In this document: positions 1 to 6,029 of the stretch, one piece after another
Numbering within the stretch: the stretch's first letter is position 1
Layout: every line of letters begins with the position of its first letter
Assembly: GCA_005778045.1 (NCBI GenBank)
Contig: SXKQ01000072.1
Span: 1-6,545 of the forward strand
Source: Planctomycetia bacterium
Lineage (GTDB): Bacteria > Planctomycetota > UBA1135 > GCA-002686595
Length of the DNA stretch: 6,545 nucleotides
Direction: 5' to 3'
Position numbers and translations under genes: made by a program
The notes under the pieces: model-generated
Told to the model about the DNA's origin: nothing
Databases searched by the model: none
What the model saw: the letters and a program-made list of their open reading frames with translations, nothing else

Positions 1-1910
1 ACGGCGAGCGCGGGTCCGCGCGCCCGCCCGCCCTCGAACTGCAGCCAGCGCGCGACCACGCGCCGCCCGCTGCCCGCCGCGCCGGACAGTGAGCACGGGG
101 CCTGGGAGCGCGCGGCCGCGAACACGTGCTCGACCCAGCCTTGGCCGCCGCTGTGGGGCGCGAACCACACATCGTGCCCGTGCGCCCCGCGATGCCACTC
201 GCGGAAGCGCGCGATGCGCAATTCGGTGAAGCTCGCGGCGCGCGCCGCCCAGCGCTCCGCCAGCGCGGCCGGGAAGTCGTTGCGCCGCTGCGACTCGACG
301 GCGAGGAATCCGCACAGCGCCTCGCCGGAGCGAATCGGCAGGACGAGCCCCGAGGCCGAGCTCGCCGCCAGCGCCAGCTCCGGCTCGGACTCGGCCCAGC
401 GCACCAGCGCCGCCGTCCGGCGCGCTCGCGCGAGCGCGCGACCGCCACCGCGTTCCTCGCCGAGCTCGGCGCCGCCATCACAGCTCTCCCGCAGCTCGTC
501 ACCGTCGATCTCGAAGCCCCACCAGCGTCGCTGGACGGTCTTCATGCCGAGTTCCGCCACCAGCGCTCGAATCGCCTCCGCGCACGGGCCCTCGCCGGCG
601 GCGACCGGAGTCGTAGCGGCAGGCGCCACTTCCGCAGCGCGCACGTCCCGCTGCGCCTCGTGGCGCGCCGCAACGCGCGCGCCGATGCGCTCGAGCGCAG
701 CGAGCGGAGGCACGAGGTGATGCTCGAACTCGAGCCGGATCCAGCCTTGCACCTCGCCCAGCGCATCGCGCAGCGGAGCCAACGCGAGCGCGCGCGTGAG
801 GGGTGCGAGGGCCGAGCGCAGCGCCTCGTGAGCGCTCTCGCGCGCCGCGCCCGCCGCCGCACGATGAATTACGCGCCCTTGGGCGCTCACGACCAGCGCA
901 TTCTCGGGCGAGCCCACCTGCGACGCGATGCCCTCGAGTCCACGCAGCCAGTCGCGCACGCGCTCGCGCAGCGCCGGAGCGACGTCGCACTCCCGCAGTT
1001 CGTGCCGCCCCCGCTCGCGCAGCCGGAAGACGGCCACCACGCTCGCACCGCACAGGCGTCGCAACTCGCGCGCATCGGCCGCGCACTCCGCCACGCAACG
1101 CGCATGTCCCTCGACCTCACGGCCTGCGAGCCGCGGCAGCCAGTCCGGACGGGCCGCGCGCAATGCGACCAGCGCTGCAGGCACGCGCGCGGACCCGCCG
1201 AGCGGCTCGCCAGCGAGTTCCTCACCGGCGCAGGCCCGCGCCCATTGCGCGAGGCGCGCGAGTCGCAGGTCCCGCTGCAGGAGCACCGGCGCGGACTCCA
1301 GCTCATGCAGGGCCACGCGCACGGCTCCGCGCTCGAGCAGGCACTCGCACCAGCCCGCCAGCGCATCGGCCGCGACCACGGCAGGCGCACCGCCAGCGGA
1401 GCGTTCTTGCCACAGCACGTGCCATGCGCGCTCGGCCTCCTCCAAGCCAGCCGCCGCGCGCACGAGGCGCGTGCGCCACGTGCGCTCCTCATCGCCGGCC
1501 AGCCCGAGGCGCCCAGCGCCGTCGAGCAGCCGACCGAGCGCGCGTGCCGCGCCTTCCTCGAAGTCGGGTAACTCGGGCAGCCACGGCAGTTCCTCACGCT
1601 GCTCCTCGATCAGCCCCCATGCGCGCTGCCGCTCGAGCTCGGGCTCGCCACAGTCAGCGAAGCTCGCGGAGCCGAGTGCGACGCGCAGTCCGTGCCGCAC
1701 GAGATCGAGAACGGCGCGCAGCAGCGCTCTGCGCCGCTGCAAATCGAGCTCGCCGCGCGCTCGCTCGAGGGAGAGCCCCACGACCCCCGCGGGACTCGCC
1801 CGGCCGCTGTCGACGAGCAGCCGCAGGCAGGTCACAAGCGCGCGCGCCGGTGCACGCCTCCGCTCGGGGACATCGGGCAGGAGCGTGGACACGGGATCGA
1901 CGGCGAGCAT
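1..1910 (-). CDS. GAF-GAF-AAA+ protein resembling a sigma-54-dependent transcriptional activator, partial
   Basis: I translated the minus strand from ATG 1910-1908 and found 636 codons without a stop; the frame is still open at position 1, so the C-terminus is missing. Residues 1-240 are helical, Leu/Ala/Arg-rich and perhaps TPR-like. Residues about 270-418 look like a weak GAF domain (GEVQGWIRLEF at 385-395). Residues about 440-568 look like a clearer GAF domain (LPIRSGEALCGFLAVES at 524-540). Residues 580-636 match the start of a sigma-54-activator AAA+ domain: a helix (VEHVFAAARSQAP), a P-loop (GAAGSGRR, 610-617), then VVARWLQ and GPALA, equivalent to the usual LVARAIH and GPFVAV. The P-loop lysine is arginine. 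Activators of this class use ATP hydrolysis to open sigma-54 promoters, and GAF domains bind small ligands or partner proteins. Walker B, the GAFTGA loop and any DNA-binding domain lie outside the window, so true sigma-54 activity is unproven. The gene follows its upstream neighbour by 13 bp and has a good ribosome binding site. Confidence 0.75.
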   Translation of the reverse strand, partial: MLAVDPVSTLLPDVPERRRAPARALVTCLRLLVDSGRASPAGVVGLSLERARGELDLQRRRALLRAVLDLVRHGLRVALGSASFADCGEPELERQRAWGLIEEQREELPWLPELPDFEEGAARALGRLLDGAGRLGLAGDEERTWRTRLVRAAAGLEEAERAWHVLWQERSAGGAPAVVAADALAGWCECLLERGAVRVALHELESAPVLLQRDLRLARLAQWARACAGEELAGEPLGGSARVPAALVALRAARPDWLPRLAGREVEGHARCVAECAADARELRRLCGASVVAVFRLRERGRHELRECDVAPALRERVRDWLRGLEGIASQVGSPENALVVSAQGRVIHRAAAGAARESAHEALRSALAPLTRALALAPLRDALGEVQGWIRLEFEHHLVPPLAALERIGARVAARHEAQRDVRAAEVAPAATTPVAAGEGPCAEAIRALVAELGMKTVQRRWWGFEIDGDELRESCDGGAELGEERGGGRALARARRTAALVRWAESEPELALAASSASGLVLPIRSGEALCGFLAVESQRRNDFPAALAERWAARAASFTELRIARFREWHRGAHGHDVWFAPHSGGQGWVEHVFAAARSQAPCSLSGAAGSGRRVVARWLQFEGGRARGPALA

Positions 1911-1915
1911 CTCGG

Positions 1916-1921
1916 TTCCTT
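1916..1921 (-). promoter_or_regulatory. Ribosome binding site of the GAF/AAA+ gene
   Basis: The minus strand reads AAGGAA followed by a five-base spacer and the ATG at 1910. The site lies in the 13-bp gap just after the stop codon of the upstream gene. It decides the start of a long frame that is otherwise open in several alternative phases. Confidence 0.7.
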
Positions 1922-1923
1922 TT

Positions 1924-2529
1924 TCAGGCGGCGCGGAGCAGCGCAGCTCGGTCGTGATCCCCGAGCCGTTCGAGCCACAGGCACAGGCGTGCGAGCCAGC
2001 GACGACGAACGGCCGCGCTGCGCGGGCGCGAGAGCGCGGCGAGCGCGACGGCCGAGGCGGGTCGCCAGTCCCCGTTGGCGGCGAGAGCCAGCGCGAGCGC
2101 CGCACGAGCGCGGGAGCTCGGCCGCAGTGCGACGGCGAGCGACGCGAGCTCGAGCGCCGTCGGCCACGCGACCCGACGCTCGAGCGCGAGGGCCTCGCGC
2201 GCGCGCGCGACCGCCTCGCCGGGAACGAGACCGTCTAGGGCGAGCAAGTGACGCGCCTCGAGGCAGCGCTCTCGCAGGGCCTCGTGCTCCTCTTCCGACA
2301 GCGACGGGCCACGCAAGGCGAGGCGTGCGGCGGAGGCCAGCACGGCCGAGACCTCGGACCTGTGCACGACAAGCAGCTCCGCCTGCGCCTGTGCGAGCCG
2401 GAGCGGCAGGCAGCCGACGCCGAGCAGGTCGGAGCGCACGAGGCCGCGGCGCGTCTCGAGCTCCGCGAGGTCGCGGAGCTCGGTGGCGAGCTCGCGCGAG
2501 AGCGCGGCCAGCACTCTGGAGGCGCTCAT
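1924..2529 (-). CDS. Helical protein of unknown function, second gene of the regulatory cassette
   Basis: This is a 201-aa protein from an ATG that overlaps the stop of the preceding sigma-like gene in an ATGA junction, so translational coupling is likely. I do not recognise a family. It is almost entirely alpha-helical and rich in Leu, Ala, Arg and Glu, with no signal peptide, membrane segment or cysteine cluster. Its last 80 residues show a TPR-like rhythm of small residues and leucines (ASLAVALRPSSRARAALALA, then NGDWRPASAVALAALSRPRS), which suggests a protein-protein interaction surface. The start is chosen from the overlap and from the open frame upstream belonging to the neighbour. Its position between a sigma-like protein and a GAF/AAA+ protein suggests an adaptor or an anti-sigma-like partner; that is inference from context only. 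Confidence 0.75.
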   Translation of the reverse strand: MSASRVLAALSRELATELRDLAELETRRGLVRSDLLGVGCLPLRLAQAQAELLVVHRSEVSAVLASAARLALRGPSLSEEEHEALRERCLEARHLLALDGLVPGEAVARAREALALERRVAWPTALELASLAVALRPSSRARAALALALAANGDWRPASAVALAALSRPRSAAVRRRWLARLCLWLERLGDHDRAALLRAA

Positions 2530-3152
2530 TCCGAGTTGCCCTGTCCGAGCGCGGCCAGCGCCGTCTCGAGTGCCCGGCGCGCTGCGCGCCCCGTCTCGCT
2601 CGGCGTGCTGCCGAGCTCGCGCGCGGCCAAGTCGAGCTCGCGCGCCTCGATCACCAGTGCGCGGAACGCGCGTCTCTCCATGCGCTCGCAGCCGTTGAGC
2701 GCGACACAAGCGCGCGCCAGCGCGACCGGTTCAAGCTTGAGCTTGCCGGCGAGCTCGACGAGAGCCGTCGGTGCCGCACGTCCGTGCACGGACTCCTCCC
2801 GCTCCTCTTCGGCGAGTTCGCGCAGCGCGGCCTGTACGCGCGCATCGAGCCAAGCCTCGAGCTCCGGTTGCCCGCGATAGCGCGGGGCGAAACGCGCGAC
2901 GTGCGCGGCCGTGCGCAGGAACGCGCGGTCGGGATCGAGGAACAGCGCCTCGCTCGCAAGACCGCTCGCAACACGCGCGCGCAGCTCGAGCGGATCGCCT
3001 GCGATGAGGCGCGCGATCACTTCGCGCGGCGTCGCACCCGCGAGCAGCGCTCGGGCGCTCGCGCGACTCGCGCTTCTCTTGGCCGGAACTTGCGAGGGTT
3101 CCAGCAACGGCAGAGCGAACTCACTCTCGGCCGTCGTCGAAGTCGATGCCAT
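2526..3152 (-). CDS. Divergent sigma-70-family-like protein (ECF size)
   Basis: This is a 208-aa protein, the length of a typical ECF sigma factor. Residues 70-120 resemble sigma region 2: a helical stretch (FLRTAAHVARFAP) followed by RYRGQPELEAWLDARV, close to the usual RYRG.. .FxAWL pattern that leads into region 2.4. Residues 148-200 resemble region 4, with a helix-turn-helix-like segment ELDLAARELGSTPSETGRAA at 172-191. The two are joined by an acidic/charged linker around 112-125. The match is by eye and weak; residues 1-40 are an unrelated-looking low-complexity tail. If real, it would bind RNA polymerase and direct it to dedicated promoters, or act as a sigma-like adaptor. The start at 3152 is chosen because an AGGAG lies eight bases upstream; the frame is open further upstream (to 3365) but that part looks non-coding. 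It heads a three-gene operon. Confidence 0.7.
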   Translation of the reverse strand: MASTSTTAESEFALPLLEPSQVPAKRSASRASARALLAGATPREVIARLIAGDPLELRARVASGLASEALFLDPDRAFLRTAAHVARFAPRYRGQPELEAWLDARVQAALRELAEEEREESVHGRAAPTALVELAGKLKLEPVALARACVALNGCERMERRAFRALVIEARELDLAARELGSTPSETGRAARRALETALAALGQGNSE

Positions 3153-3160
3153 CGAACGAT

Positions 3161-3165
3161 CTCCT
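3161..3165 (-). promoter_or_regulatory. Ribosome binding site of the sigma-like gene
   Basis: The minus strand reads AGGAG (continuing AGGAGAT) eight bases before the ATG at 3152. It is the best Shine-Dalgarno match in the window and fixes the start of a frame that stays open for 71 more codons upstream. Confidence 0.75.
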
Positions 3166-3285
3166 GTGCTCGGGATCAGCTCGGCGCGGGGGACTTGGAA
3201 CGCGCCGCAGGACGTACTTTGTTTTCCGCAAGTCGCCCGCGTCCCGCCAGAGGCATCCGCGCCGCCGTGCGCGTCAGACCACCGC

Positions 3286-3305
3286 AAGACTTGACTACAA
3301 GTCTT
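3286..3305. repeat. Perfect inverted repeat, candidate operator
   Basis: The arms AAGACTTG and CAAGTCTT are exact reverse complements separated by ACTA, giving a 20-bp dyad about 134 bp upstream of the sigma-like start. It overlaps a weak minus-strand promoter-like pair (GTGACC at 3319-3314, 16-base spacer, TAGTCA at 3297-3292). The size and symmetry suit a dimeric regulator. A short hairpin in RNA is an alternative, but there is no adjoining U-run on the relevant side. Confidence 0.5.
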
Positions 3306-3430
3306 TCTTTGACGGTCACTTGCGTCGAAGCGCGGTTTTCGGAACGCGCCTCGGCCAGCGCGCATCCGGCACGGCAGTTTCCCCCACTTTCGCGCACGGT
3401 GGCTCGCCGGACCTCGGGGGCCACCAACGA

Positions 3431-3464
3431 CGACGGGCTCCCCCTGCCTGCGGGGAGCCCGTCG
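3431..3464 (-). terminator. Hairpin terminator of the NfeD-flotillin operon
   Basis: A perfect 13-bp inverted repeat (arms 3431-3443 and 3452-3464, core CGGGCTCCCC / GGGGAGCCCG) encloses an eight-base loop and begins 22 bp past the flotillin stop codon. In the direction of flotillin transcription it is followed by TCGTTGGTGG, which has some T but no true U-tract. It is therefore an imperfect intrinsic terminator, or an RNA-stabilising 3' hairpin. The symmetric structure could also act on the other strand, but no plus-strand gene ends here. Confidence 0.75.
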
Positions 3465-3486
3465 ATTCGAAGCCAGCGCGCCGCGC

Positions 3487-5217
3487 TCAGCTCTTCTGCG
3501 TGCCCTTGTCGGCCTCCGGAGCCGCGAGCTTGCCGAGGTACTCGGGCATCTCGACGCCGCCGACCGACTTCATCACGTTCATCAGCGGCGGCACGGCCTG
3601 GCCGAGGCTCGAGAGGAACCCGGCGGCTCCGCCCTTGCCACTGCCGTTGCCCGAGTCCCACACCGTGATCTTGTCGAACTTGATATTTGAGATGGCCTTG
3701 GCGCTGGTCTCCGCGAGGTGATCGAGGTGATCGAGCATGAGCAGCTGGAAGGCGTTGTTCGCGCCGCCGCAGCCGGCAACGAGCTTGGAGAGACCCTCGG
3801 CTTTGCGCGCGAGGATCTCGAAGTCGCCGCGCGCCTGCGCCTCGAGGCGCAGGAAGATCGCGCGCGCCTCACCCTCGGCCTGCAGCGTGAGCGCGGCCGC
3901 GCGGGCGGCGGCCTCGATCTTCACGCGCTCGGCCTCGGCCTCGGCCTCGACGACGATGCGCGCCTTCTGCGCACGTGCCGGCGCCTCGAGCAGCGCGCGC
4001 TGCTCGGCCTCGACCTTCTTCGAGTTCGCCTCGGCGGCGATCGCCTCGGCCTCGTACTGGGCCGCGGCCACCTCGGCCTCGGCCTGGCGCCGACGCGTCT
4101 CGCCGAGCGCGAAGCTCTCGGCCTGCTTGACCTTGAACTCGGCCTCGGACTGCGCGATCAAAGCGCGCGAGAGATTCTCGCCCGAGACCGCCTCGGCGTT
4201 GGCTCTGGCGACCTGCACGCGCATGGCACGCTCGGAGTCCTTGACCTGCGACTCGCGTTCGAAAGAGGCCCGCTGCTCGCCGATCGCCTTCTCTTTGGCC
4301 AACTCCGCGACGCGCACGGCCATCTCGCGCTCGGCCTCCTTGACCTGCGCCTCGCGCTCGAACTGCGCGCGCTGCTCGCCGATCGCGCGCTCCTTCTGGA
4401 ATTGCGCGACGCCGACCGCCATGTCGCGCTCGGCTTCCTTGGTGCCGAGTTCGCGCAGCTTGGTGGCCTTGGCGACCTCGATCTCGCGCTCGCGATCCGC
4501 GGCAGCCACGCCGATAGCGCCATTCTTGAGCTGCACGGCGACGTCGATCTCGGCCTGCTGGATCGCCTCGCTGGCGGCCTTGCGACCGAGCGCCTCGATG
4601 TAGCCCGACTCGTCCGTGATGTCGGTGATGTTCACGTTGATCAGCACGAGGCCGATCTTCTCGAGCTCGGGCTCGAGGCTGTGCTGCACGTTCTTCAGGA
4701 ACCCGTCGCGATCCTTGTTGATCGCCTCGATGTTCATCGACGCGAGCACTTGGCGCAGCTGGCCGAAGATGATGTCGAGCGCCTGATGCTTGATCTGCTC
4801 GGTCGAGAGTCCTAGCAAGCGGATCGCGGCGTTCTGCATCAGGCCCGGCTGCGTGCCGATTGCGACCGTGAAGTAGCTCGGCACGTTGACGCGGATGTTC
4901 TCCGCGGACAACGCGCCCTTGAGCGGCACTTCGATCTGGATCGGCTCGAGATCGAGGTAGTCGTAGGACTGGATCAGCGGCCAGACGAACGAACCACCGC
5001 CGTGCAGACAGCGCGAAGACTGGCCCTTGGCTACCTTGCCGTAGATCACGAGGATCTTGTTCGACGGGCAGCGCCGGTAGCGCGTGACGAGCATCAGCAT
5101 GAAGCTGAAGGCGAACAGGAGTATCAGCAGCACGCCGACGATGGCGACCGGGTTGTCGAGCAGGCCGTCGATGCCGCCCTGCGGCGCGAGCGTTGCGAGC
5201 GAAAGGAACTGGGACAT
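3487..5217 (-). CDS. Flotillin-like SPFH-domain membrane scaffold protein (FloT/YqiK type)
   Basis: This is a 576-aa member of the flotillin family, which assembles into large membrane-anchored oligomers, organises membrane microdomains and affects membrane fluidity. In order it shows a single membrane segment at residues 22-44 (NPVAIVGVLLILLFAFSFML); an SPFH/Band 7 domain at about 50-215, with the start PSNKILVIYGKV and the late strand LVLINVNITDITDESGYIEA; a long Glu/Ala/Arg coiled coil at about 215-460; and a C-terminal flotillin segment with FDKITVWDSG (514-523), a Gly-rich linker and VGGVEMPEYLGKLA. The coiled coil contains a 33-residue repeat. The start MSQFLSL at 5217 is chosen because the membrane segment follows directly; the open frame further upstream runs out of frame through the NfeD gene and is not coding. 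It lies 26 bp after the NfeD-like gene in the same operon. The Shine-Dalgarno match is weak. Confidence 0.93.
   Translation of the reverse strand: MSQFLSLATLAPQGGIDGLLDNPVAIVGVLLILLFAFSFMLMLVTRYRRCPSNKILVIYGKVAKGQSSRCLHGGGSFVWPLIQSYDYLDLEPIQIEVPLKGALSAENIRVNVPSYFTVAIGTQPGLMQNAAIRLLGLSTEQIKHQALDIIFGQLRQVLASMNIEAINKDRDGFLKNVQHSLEPELEKIGLVLINVNITDITDESGYIEALGRKAASEAIQQAEIDVAVQLKNGAIGVAAADREREIEVAKATKLRELGTKEAERDMAVGVAQFQKERAIGEQRAQFEREAQVKEAEREMAVRVAELAKEKAIGEQRASFERESQVKDSERAMRVQVARANAEAVSGENLSRALIAQSEAEFKVKQAESFALGETRRRQAEAEVAAAQYEAEAIAAEANSKKVEAEQRALLEAPARAQKARIVVEAEAEAERVKIEAAARAAALTLQAEGEARAIFLRLEAQARGDFEILARKAEGLSKLVAGCGGANNAFQLLMLDHLDHLAETSAKAISNIKFDKITVWDSGNGSGKGGAAGFLSSLGQAVPPLMNVMKSVGGVEMPEYLGKLAAPEADKGTQKS
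4144..4440 (-). repeat. Three 33-residue (99-bp) repeats within the flotillin coiled coil
   Basis: Residues 260-292, 293-325 and 326-358 of the flotillin align without gaps. Copies one and two are nearly identical (KEAERDMAVGVA / KEAEREMAVRVA, then AIGEQRAQFERE / AIGEQRASFERE). Copy three keeps the beginning (KDSERAMRVQVA) and then diverges. The period of 33 is three times 11, which fits a hendecad coiled coil. This is a protein-level duplication, not a mobile repeat. Confidence 0.85.
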
Positions 5218-5243
5218 GGGAAGACTCGTTTCGTCCAGGGGAA

Positions 5244-5813
5244 TCAAAGGGCCTCGACCTCGAGCGTGTCGCTCGAGGCCACGGCCACGACCTTGCACAG
5301 GGCACCCGTCTTGATCTCGCGGCCGCGGGTGATGGCCTTGTACTGCATGGTGCGCGCTTGGATCGGTACGGTGACGCTGCCTGCGCCCGAGCGCTCCGCC
5401 GGCACGGTCAGGTACACGCGGCCCTCGACTCCGAGCGCGTTGCGGATATCGAGGTTGCCCTCCGAGCGCAGGCGCGAGAGTTGGGTCATGATCAGGCCGA
5501 CCGTGAAAAACGCGAGGCTGCCCGAGGCAAACGCGACCAGCACGCTGACCCAGCCCGCGAGCCCCGCGTTGGAGGCCGCCCAGCCGCCGACGCCGAAGAA
5601 GGCGATGAAGGCCACCACCGTGCGGAACGAGAGCCCGCCAGCACCGTGCGCGCCATCGTGGGCCGCGTCGGTGGACTCGACTTGGAAGTCGGGGGACTGC
5701 GGCGTGATGTCCGCGTCGCCCGCTCCGCCGATCAGCGCGAGGACGACCTGAATGACCATCAGGAGCGAGCCGCCGAGGGCGGCTGCGACGAAGACGGTGT
5801 GCAGGCTGGGCAT
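5244..5813 (-). CDS. NfeD-like / YuaF-type membrane protein with C-terminal OB fold
   Basis: This 189-aa integral membrane protein has three predicted membrane segments, at residues 6-29, 62-82 and 86-112. An extracytoplasmic or loop segment rich in Asp/His/Gly (31-60) follows the first. The C-terminal domain (about 120-189) has the NfeD/OB-fold pattern: GVEGRVYLTVPAERSGAG, then VTVPIQARTMQYKAIT, then IKTGALCKVVAVASSDTLEV. Proteins of this kind (YuaF in Bacillus, YqiJ in E. coli) are almost always encoded next to a flotillin, as here, and are thought to work with it at the membrane. It is the first gene of the operon and ends 26 bp before flotillin. No good Shine-Dalgarno precedes the ATG at 5813 (a GGAAG lies 13 bases upstream), but the first membrane helix begins right after it, and the family length supports this start. 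Confidence 0.88.
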   Translation of the reverse strand: MPSLHTVFVAAALGGSLLMVIQVVLALIGGAGDADITPQSPDFQVESTDAAHDGAHGAGGLSFRTVVAFIAFFGVGGWAASNAGLAGWVSVLVAFASGSLAFFTVGLIMTQLSRLRSEGNLDIRNALGVEGRVYLTVPAERSGAGSVTVPIQARTMQYKAITRGREIKTGALCKVVAVASSDTLEVEAL

Positions 5814-6029
5814 GGCAGGGGCTGGACTTCCGGGGAGCTCTGGACCGCGACACTATGCAGGACGCGCCGAGTTCTTCGCGATCAACGCGGAACTTCGCGT
5901 GGCGGAAGGGAGTCTAGCGGCGCCCGGGCGGCGCTCGCCACCGCGGTTGTCTCGCGACGCTCCGGCGCTACCATCCCGGGCCCGCTCCGGCCGCCCGCAG
6001 GCGCCCGGGGCCCCTCCCCAACCCTACGG
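5814..6029. other. Divergent control region between the NfeD-flotillin operon and fabI
   Basis: This 216-bp region must carry promoters for both directions. I see no gene in it. It contains a plus-strand promoter candidate, an imperfect 20-bp palindrome (5916-5935: AGCGGCGCCC / GGGCGGCGCT, one mismatched pair) and the ten-base word GGCGCCCGGG twice (5919-5928 and 6000-6009). On the minus side only a TGCATAGTGT block (about 5852-5861) looks -10-like, and I could not pair it with a convincing -35. Confidence 0.6.
5947..5974 (+). promoter_or_regulatory. Candidate sigma-70 promoter of fabI
   Basis: TTGTCT at 5947-5952 and TACCAT at 5969-5974 are separated by 16 bases, a fair match to TTGACA/TATAAT, and lie about 55 bp before the fabI start. 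This is the only reasonable pair I found on the plus strand here. It is a match by eye in otherwise GC-rich DNA. Confidence 0.4.

Larger units (their letters stand above)
3153..3486. other. Intergenic region between the flotillin and sigma-like operons
   Basis: I see no convincing gene in this 334-bp stretch. It is less GC-rich than the genes, with A/T-rich patches at about 3218-3232 and 3284-3312. It contains the hairpin that ends the flotillin operon (3431-3464), a perfect inverted repeat (3286-3305) and the ribosome binding site of the sigma-like gene. The promoter of the left-hand operon must lie here unless that operon is read through from flotillin. Several frames stay open across it only because stop codons are rare in such GC-rich DNA. 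Confidence 0.7.

Noticed and set aside
126..1571. A 481-codon plus-strand open frame, and other long plus-strand frames through 803-2238
   Set aside because: They are antisense to the GAF/AAA+ gene, are composed of Arg/Ala/Ser-rich low-complexity sequence, and show no recognisable domain. They reflect scarce stop codons in GC-rich DNA.
2197..2210. Alternating CG run that could form Z-DNA
   Set aside because: It is explained as codons of the helical protein (Ala-Arg-Ala-Arg) in very GC-rich DNA.
3153..3365. N-terminal extension of the sigma-like protein up to 3365
   Set aside because: A strong AGGAG stands before 3152, and the extension crosses the inverted repeat and A/T-rich promoter-like DNA.
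1692..3668. A 658-codon plus-strand open frame
   Set aside because: It crosses three minus-strand genes and the intergenic terminator, and is Arg-rich without domain features.
3718..4815. A 365-codon plus-strand frame rich in Leu-Gly-Leu-Asp
   Set aside because: It is the antisense mirror of the Glu/Ala coiled coil of flotillin.
3487..5853. A 788-residue reading of the flotillin frame
   Set aside because: Its first 212 residues run out of frame through the NfeD-like gene and are Arg/Pro/His-rich. The membrane segment and family length place the start at 5217.
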